DNA of 64,000 nt from Kryptolebias marmoratus (Eukaryota; Chordata; Actinopteri; Cyprinodontiformes; Rivulidae). A program made the position numbers and the translations under genes. The notes below the pieces were generated by a model that ran no database searches, was not told the DNA's origin, and saw nothing but the letters and a program-made list of their open reading frames with translations. The DNA lies in NCBI RefSeq assembly GCF_001649575.2, contig NC_051434.1, positions 5,324,980 through 5,388,979 of the forward strand, given 5' to 3'. Positions 57,621-64,000 of the stretch are shown piece after piece (the first letter of the stretch is position 1; every line of letters starts with the position of its first letter).

Positions 57621-58523
57621 ATTTATAAATTCAACCTTATCAGTATTTTTAATGTTTGATTATGTCAGTGTAGAGTCCAGTTGTATTAAAACTATAGGTA
57701 AGATTTGAATTACAGACAGACAAAAAAATAGGCCTTTAGACTTTTATTGTGACTTTTATAAAACTAATAGTTTTATACAACAAGCATGCTTTAAACACAT
57801 TTTCAGTTCAAGTTACAACCCTGTGCAAAATATAAAAAGGACAATAATTTGCAAATCATTACAATTATATGAGGAAAATAAAATGCACTGTAGGAATAGT
57901 GCAAAGTAAATGTACCTAACCAAATAGAAACAAAGCAAAATAATATCAAATACTCATTTCTTCACAGTTATAATTACAATTAAATTGTAACATTTTAATT
58001 TTATTGTGTGTCAAACAAACAATAACCAACAACAAGATGACACTAATATTACAGATTAGCAGCATTGGATAAATGCATTTTGGACTACTAGAATTCAGTC
58101 TGCCCTAAAAGGCATCTTTGTGGTTGTTTGAGTTCACAAACTAAACTAAACTTTAGTTTTGATGCACAACAAAAACCCTCCCCTCCTCTATCAGTTATGT
58201 TGCACTCTGGCTGTGTCCTGTGGGGTTTATCGTGACCGATTTTAATAATGAATCTTCTACAATCAGGTGTGTAGTAACAGGTAAAAGCTGCATCAGACCA
58301 GAAATTAACAGATCGGTAACAACACCTTAGATCCTTATGTCAGTGAAGAATACCGCCAGAAATGATCAGGTGTGGAATATCTGCAGAAATTTGGGGAGTA
58401 GGTTTTTCTCTCAGCTCATAATTTACACTTTTTGTGCAATTTTGTCAATCCATCTAATCTCAAATTAGGAGTAATTTCAGGTTGCAACTTAGAACACCTT
58501 TCTAGATCGAAATGACAGAGCAG
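57621..58523. other. 3' flank of the 58524 gene, no other feature seen
   Basis: AT-rich. No exon, promoter box or named element is recognised. Confidence 0.4.
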
Positions 58524-60689
58524 TTATGATGCGTTTGCTGGGTTATTAGTTTTAGATTCACTTTGTGTTTTGGTAGAATTTGTACAATCAGTAAACTGAC
58601 TCTGAGCAGTGTGAAGCTTCATGTGTCTCTTCAGATGTCCTGTAATGATGAAGCCCTTTCCACAAACGAAGCACATATACGGTTTCTCCCCCGTGTGGAC
58701 TCTCATGTGGACCTTCAGGCTCCCCTTTTGTGCACAACTTTTGCCGCAGATGTCGCAGGTGAAGGGTTTCTCTCCGGTGTGAACCCGCATGTGTTTATTC
58801 AAGTCTCCTTTCTCAGCACAGCACTTTCCGCAGAAAGAGCAGCTGAACGGTTTCTCTCCCGTGTGAACTCGCATGTGTCTCTTCAAGTCTGTTTTCTGAC
58901 CACAAGCTTTGCCACAGACAGAGCAACTGAATGGTTTTTCTCCAGTGTGGTTATTTTTATGTCTGTTGAGGTGTTCTTTTACATTAAAACTTTTGTTACA
59001 TATCAAGCAGGTATATGGTTTCTCCCCGGTGTGGATCCTCATGTGCCTGGTCAGATTTCCCCTTCCGCTAAAACTCTTTCTACAGAACAAGCAGCTGTGG
59101 GGCTGCTCTCCAGTGTGACACCTCATATGAGCTGTCAGTGAGCCGCTGTCTTTAAACGACTTATCACAACATGGGCAAGGAAAAGGTCTTTCACCTGTGT
59201 GTTCTCTTATGTGTCTATTCAAATTTCCTTTAAGGCTAAATCTTTTACCACAGTACGAGCATGGAAAGGGTTGTCCCTCCACTGGGTATCCAGTGTCACT
59301 CTCAAGTGTTTCACTGTTTTTAATGACCTCATCTCCCGGTTGAGTTTCATTTGTTTGTGCCCAGTTTGAATCACTTTGATCAGAAGAATCAGGAAAACTG
59401 TCCTCGATAGATGTCTGTAAAAGTGAAAATGGATCTGAGGTTGTGGCTGGTTTTGGTTCTCCAACAAGGTCTCTGTTCTCTTCAGTCTGGCTGCAATGAA
59501 ACTGGGAGGACTGGGGTTTCTCTTCATCATCTTCACTCTTTACAGGCGCAGGAACAAATGCAACATTTGTAATCTCATTGTCCTGGATATCTTGAAGATG
59601 CTCTCCCTTTTTGTAGGTAAAAAGTTCCACCTGCTCCTCTTTAATATGTGGTGACTCTGGGTCCTGCTGGTCCCCCTGGTACAGACTGGGCCTCCTCTTC
59701 AGCAGGACTTCTCCTGAACTCTCTGAAATACAGAAACAAACATTATGTTAAAAAAAGTTTGTTTTTATCCCTGTCTGTAAATCAGCTAACCTATCAGTCA
59801 GGTTAGCTAAATGTTAGTTGTTTTAAGATTTACTGACTTTTATAAATTTACTTTATTATCATGTCACTTAATTAACAGGACTGTTGCTATTCTTATATTT
59901 TAGAAAAGGATACAGTGAGATGTCTGATCACTTCGGTGGGTTTAACAGACTAAAAATAGTGTTTTCCCCTGTGGCTTGTTGGGAAGCTCATTACAGAATA
60001 CTCCTGTTTTCTGTATTCACATTATAAATGATATGTTTATTAAGGTAAAAATACAGATTTCTGATGACAGATGATACAGATGGTAGCATACAGCAGCACA
60101 GGGCGCTATGTGTGGCTTCCACATGTAAACAGTACAGCGACAAATAGGTCCTTTCAAGATGGCTGCCAGAAATCTCGACTAGCGCCGTCAGTGGCCATAA
60201 CAGTTAAACAGCCTATCAAAAGACATTTAACTCATAGCATTCTGTCATTTTACGCGTTTCTGTTTTGTATTTCACTTAATGCGTTTAGTTCATACTAAGA
60301 AGTTAAGTTTTAGTTCAATTAAAAATAAAATCTTTTTTGCGTGGAAATGTGCAGTTAGAGTTAGTATGATGATGCGTTCATGCTCAGGGCCGGGGGGACT
60401 GACCTGTCCTTAGCAGCCTGACTTCGGGCTGCAGCAAAGCATCCAGCTGTCTCCTCTGGCGGAAGATTTCCTTCTCTGCCCGCAACACTCTGACTTCGTA
60501 GTCCACCACAGTTTTCTTAAACAGGTCTACGATCTCCTCCGCAGCAGCGGTGAGCCGCATGGTGAGCAGACTCCTCAGCACCGGGGCTTCGGCTGACTTT
60601 TCTCCGGTCCCCAGCCGATGCAGGAGGTCATTAACCGCGGCCTTAATCCGCTCATGAACCGACATCCGCAGCAGCTGCACAGTAACCAT
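58524..60689 (-). CDS. C2H2 zinc-finger protein, 8 fingers, coiled-coil first exon
   Basis: Join of 58524-59722 and 60404-60689. Exon 1 MVTVQLLRMSVHERIKAAVN, then ...MRLTAAAEEIVDLFKKTVVD and ALLQPEVRLLRT (donor G/GTCAGT, phase 1): the helical ZNF-associated N-terminal exon of percomorph fish. Exon 2 from tttcag/[58 protein letters not shown]. 1485 nt, 494 aa. Eight contiguous fingers at about residues 250-475. Fingers 5, 6 and 7 (CGKACGQ, CGKCCAE, CGKSCAQ) have Cys instead of the core Phe. Head to head with dnai2, with ATGs 758 bp apart. Confidence 0.85.
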
Positions 60690-60782
60690 CCTGCTGCTCT
60701 TTTTAGCTTCTTCAACAAGACGCCAGCTAATAAAAATACACGGTTCTCTTTAAAAGAAAGAGACCAGCGTCGAGATTAAGTA

Positions 60783-60797
60783 GCGCCCTCTGCTGGA
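60783..60797 (-). promoter_or_regulatory. CTCF-like motif between ZNF cluster and dnai2
   Basis: gcgccctctgctgg is the reverse complement of CCAGCAGAGGGCGC, an excellent match to the CTCF core. It lies 94 bp upstream of the ATG of the last ZNF gene and about 650 bp before dnai2. Confidence 0.5.
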
Positions 60798-60998
60798 CTG
60801 GAGGCAAAACAACAATAGTTTTTAATCTATTAGGTGTTTAATCAGAAAATAATTAGGGCCAATGTGAATATATTTATAAATCTATAGCTATATATAGATT
60901 TTTAGTGGGGCCCTAATTAGATCTGAGTCAGCTAAAAAACTGTCTTTTATGGCTGTGCGTGTGTGTTTTATTCTTATTTTAGTAGTCTGATTCATGAA

Positions 60999-61076
<78 letters not shown>

Positions 61077-61093
61077 TGATTGATTGATTGATT

Positions 61094-61170
<77 letters not shown>
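60999..61170. repeat. GATA microsatellite with GATT core
   Basis: About 172 bp of (gata)n, interrupted near 61073-61096 by about five gatt units and then gata again. It lies in the shared upstream region of the 58524 ZNF gene and dnai2. The frames through it are spurious. Confidence 0.97.
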
Positions 61171-61171
<1 letters not shown>

Positions 61172-61266
61172 CAAAGTTATGTTAAAACAATTAAATTTCA
61201 GCTTTATGGACTGAAATTGTTTGGCTCCTTATGCAATAAAGTTTATTGAAAAAAAGAAAGAATCCC

Positions 61267-61307
61267 GTTGCTAGGATACCGTCGCTCTTACAGCGTTGCT
61301 AGGATAC
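61267..61307 (+). promoter_or_regulatory. Two repeated RFX X-box-like motifs of dnai2
   Basis: gttgctaggatac occurs at 61267-61279 and 61295-61307, 28 bp apart, the second 140 bp before the ATG. RFX X-boxes have the form GTTGCC/T-N0-3-RGNAAC, and this is a near match with a weaker right half. RFX factors drive motile-cilium genes, which fits dnai2. Confidence 0.6.
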
Positions 61308-61446
61308 AACACACCGTGCCTCCACCGAGCATTTCTGAGCTCCATTAGGTAAAGTTTGGCTTCGGTTATCAGTCCAGTTTGTTTTCAGTTTGCTCCGCCT
61401 TCATCCCGTCCCTGTTTTTGTTGGTTACGCGGTGAATTCCGCCACG

Positions 61447-63887
61447 ATGGAGATCGTCCACGTCGACACGAAGCTCCGCAGAGAGTTCGGGCCCCCGGCT
61501 CTGTTTTCTGACCGGATCGAGGAGCTGCTGCTGGACCTTCACCCGGATCCGAGTCTGGCCGCGCAGTTCATCCAGAAAACTCACAGAGATCAGGCCGTTC
61601 AGGCCTGCCGGCAGATGTCCGAGCACCAGGTGAGTTCAGTTTATTAAGACCCAGTCAGTAAGCATAAACGTCTCTTATCAAGCTTATTAACAACTATTCA
61701 TCTGAGAAGAACAAAAATGCTGTCTAAGAAAGTCAGACTTGTTTTTGATTTCTTAATGACTAAAGCCATACTTTTAATACAACGTGCATGTTCATCTGAA
61801 CAGGTTTAAGTGAAACAGTTTAGGCCAACTTATTAGGATCAGGTGGAACTGAGGAGCTGCTTCTTGTTTTCAGATAAACACAGAGCGCTTCCAGTCCAAC
61901 AGCTGTGGACTAAACCATGTGGAGGGCGGATGGCCAAAAGACATCAACCCCAACGAGATGGAGCAAACTATTCGCTTCAGGAAGAAGGTGGAAAAAGATG
62001 ATGGCTACATCAACAGCATCCTGCAGCTGGGCAGCGTAAGATAAAAAAAGAGTCCATTGCCAGTCCATATTTGATGTTAGATCAATTGTGCTCATATGAT
62101 AACAGAAATGATGAGTGGCATCATGTGGTTTAGGTGATGGAGCACCGCATCAAGCAGAACAATTCCATAGACATCTACCAGCAGTACTTTGATGAAGAGG
62201 AGGAGGTGGAGGAAATCCAGGAGCCACCGTCTGCTAAGACCATCAATGTTTTCAGGTACAGCTGACACCCAGCGCATCAGCAGATCGACTGATTACTGCG
62301 ACTGAATATTGGCTGCATTTTGGGTTTCCTGCAGAGATCCCAATGAGCTGAAACGAACCATCACTGGCCTGTCTTGGCATCCTGATGGAGGCAGGAAGCT
62401 GGCCGCAGCCTACTCCTGCCTCGAGTTCCAGAAAACGTCCAGAAACACGAGCCTGGATTCCTACATCTGGGATATTGGTGGGTCACACTGGAGGTTGGGC
62501 TACGTCCACCTCCGAGCCCGGTCTGTACACTCGCAGATGTTTTATTTTTTCAGAGAACCCAAACCACCCGGAGGTAACTCTGAAACCAGCGTCTCTACTT
62601 GTCTGTCTGGACTACAACCCAAAGGACTCCCACACTCTTGTTGGAGGCTGCTACAATGGACAGATTGGTGGGTTCGGCTCCAGGCTTGATGAAATTCAGG
62701 CATGGTTCCGTCTGGTACCAGGTGAACTCACGTGCAGGTGTGCTTGATACAGCTTACTGGGACACCCGGAAAGGCAGCCAGCCTGTGGAGTATTCTTCTA
62801 TGGAGCACAGTCACAGAGATCCAGTCTACAAGATCATCTGGTTGCAGTCCAAGACCGGGACTGATGCCTTCTCTGCCTCCACTGACGGACAGGTAGATGA
62901 ACTGATGTCACACAGGCTGATTAAAGGTGGAGTAATGATGAGCACACAAACCACAGACAGATGTTTGCTGCTGAGATGCTAACTCTAGTTTGAGAAATGA
63001 ACGGACAGGCGTTTCTTAGAACACAGAGCTTTTGAAAAAAGCAAGTCATCTCTGACTATCAGATTCTGTGGTGGGACGTCCGCAAGCTGAGCGAGCCCAC
63101 AGAGCGTCTGGTTCTGGATCCAAGCCGGGAGGGGAATCTGGACCGAGCTTTAGGTGCCATCTCTCTGGAATTTGAGGCCACTATGGTGAGCATTTGTCTG
63201 TTTTCAAACCTTTCCAACCGGTCCCTGCGCTGTCCAGGACTCAAAAATACAGTTCTGAGTTAATCTTGTGGACATTAGAAACTTCACCATAGCTCATCCA
63301 GAAGACTTACAAATTTTAATTTCCAGAAGTTGTTTCTTGTGCTTTCATCTGAATAAAATGATCCTGAATTTGTCTTCTGTGTTCCTATGTTGGTATAAAA
63401 ACCTGTGTTCATGGTATAAATGTTTAGAGTGATGTCATTGATACAATTTTAAGGTAGGTGTTCTCATGATAAATCTGTCTCAAATATCTTTAACTGCAGA
63501 AAGTAAAAACAAATAGACTTTGTTCTCCATCCATCCTTCAGAGGAGCTTCTTCTGTGGCTCTGTGCTATAAAGTAAAAGCCTGTAAATGTTTATTCTTGC
63601 AAGCAAAGACTTCACAACTGTGTCTTCGGCCTAACTGTGTGTTTGTATTTGATGATCATTCAGCCAACGAAGTTCATGGTGGGGACGGAGCAGGGCCTGG
63701 TCGTGTCCTGCAACAGGAAGGCAAAGACTCCAGCTGAGAAAATTGTTTGCACCTATGATGGCCACCACGGACCAATCTACGCCTTGCAGAGGAATCCATT
63801 CTTCCCCAAAAACTTTCTCACTGTGGGCGACTGGACGGCTCGCATCTGGTCTGAGGACATCAAGGAATCATCGATCATGTGGAGCAA
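61447..63887 (+). CDS. dnai2: Dynein axonemal intermediate chain 2, 5' part (8 exons)
   Basis: Exons 61447-61629, 61874-62035, 62134-62255, 62335-62477, 62554-62667, 62753-62892, 63063-63185 and 63664-63887, all GT-AG with matching phase. N-terminus [15 protein letters not shown]; then [166 protein letters not shown] and ...[10 protein letters not shown]. These are WD-repeat segments of the outer-arm dynein intermediate chain that anchors heavy chains in motile cilia. The last visible exon ends at the SSIMWSK codons with donor GTAGGA; the rest lies beyond the window. Single copy here, no frameshift. Confidence 0.96.
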
Positions 63888-64000
63888 GTAGGATTCAGAC
63901 CCGCAGCCCTGGTAGAGGCTGTAGACTCTTATGTAATCATATCCGATAAAAATTTACACGAGACACGATGGTTGAAGAATCCTCTGCTCACATCTGTCTC

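Noticed and set aside
60992..61174. Frame of repeated Ile-Tyr-Leu-Ser
   Set aside because: Pure translation of the GATA microsatellite.

Overview
The window looks like nuclear DNA of a spiny-rayed (acanthomorph/percomorph) teleost. The evidence is split genes with GT-AG introns, AATAAA signals, teleost-type LINE, SINE and hAT debris, GATA microsatellites, and an axonemal dynein gene close to vertebrate dnai2. About 60 kb is a tandem cluster of C2H2 zinc-finger (ZNF) genes; dnai2 begins at the right end.

Layout: (1) 1-36.4 kb, almost all minus strand. At least eleven intact or short zinc-finger exons and two pseudo-exons (1.3-1.8 kb, 32.8 kb). Most begin after a ctgcag acceptor with a conserved (D/N)VQQL...KEEFPPEQQ...SPxLDQ...IKEE...[13 protein letters not shown] domain, followed by 1 to 19 fingers. 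About seven copies of a promoter/short-first-exon unit are interspersed (near 6.5, 12.4, 17.8, 21.6, 24.9, 28.7 and 36.4 kb). (2) Inside that block, at 29.4-32.3 kb, is a seven-exon THAP-domain gene resembling a Kolobok-type transposase, cut off after its seventh exon. (3) 36.9-47.5 kb, plus strand: three ZNF genes, two of which share about 1.75 kb of identical sequence. (4) 49.4-50.5 kb: a hAT-like element holding a 415-nt assembly gap. (5) 53.2-60.7 kb, minus strand: two more divergent ZNF genes whose first exons encode a helical, coiled-coil-like domain. (6) 61.4-63.9 kb, plus strand: the first eight exons of dnai2, with two repeated RFX X-box-like motifs just upstream.

How the genes relate: the ZNF proteins are presumably nuclear DNA-binding regulators. 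Their acidic N-termini carry repeated psi-K-x-E (SUMO-type) motifs. Every first exon I could reconstruct ends in phase 1 and every zinc-finger exon accepts phase 1, so promoters and finger exons are interchangeable by splicing. There are fewer promoters than finger exons in the left block, so one promoter may serve several alternative finger exons. A promoter box (TTTATTTTGAAA, spacer, CCGGAAGTGA) recurs upstream of most ZNF genes on both strands. The cluster is evolving fast: finger-array expansion and collapse, stop codons that leave fossil fingers in the 3' UTR, gene-conversion-like tracts, and LINE insertions into promoters.

Limits: exon structures come from reading splice sites and phase by eye. 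No transcript or homology search was available.
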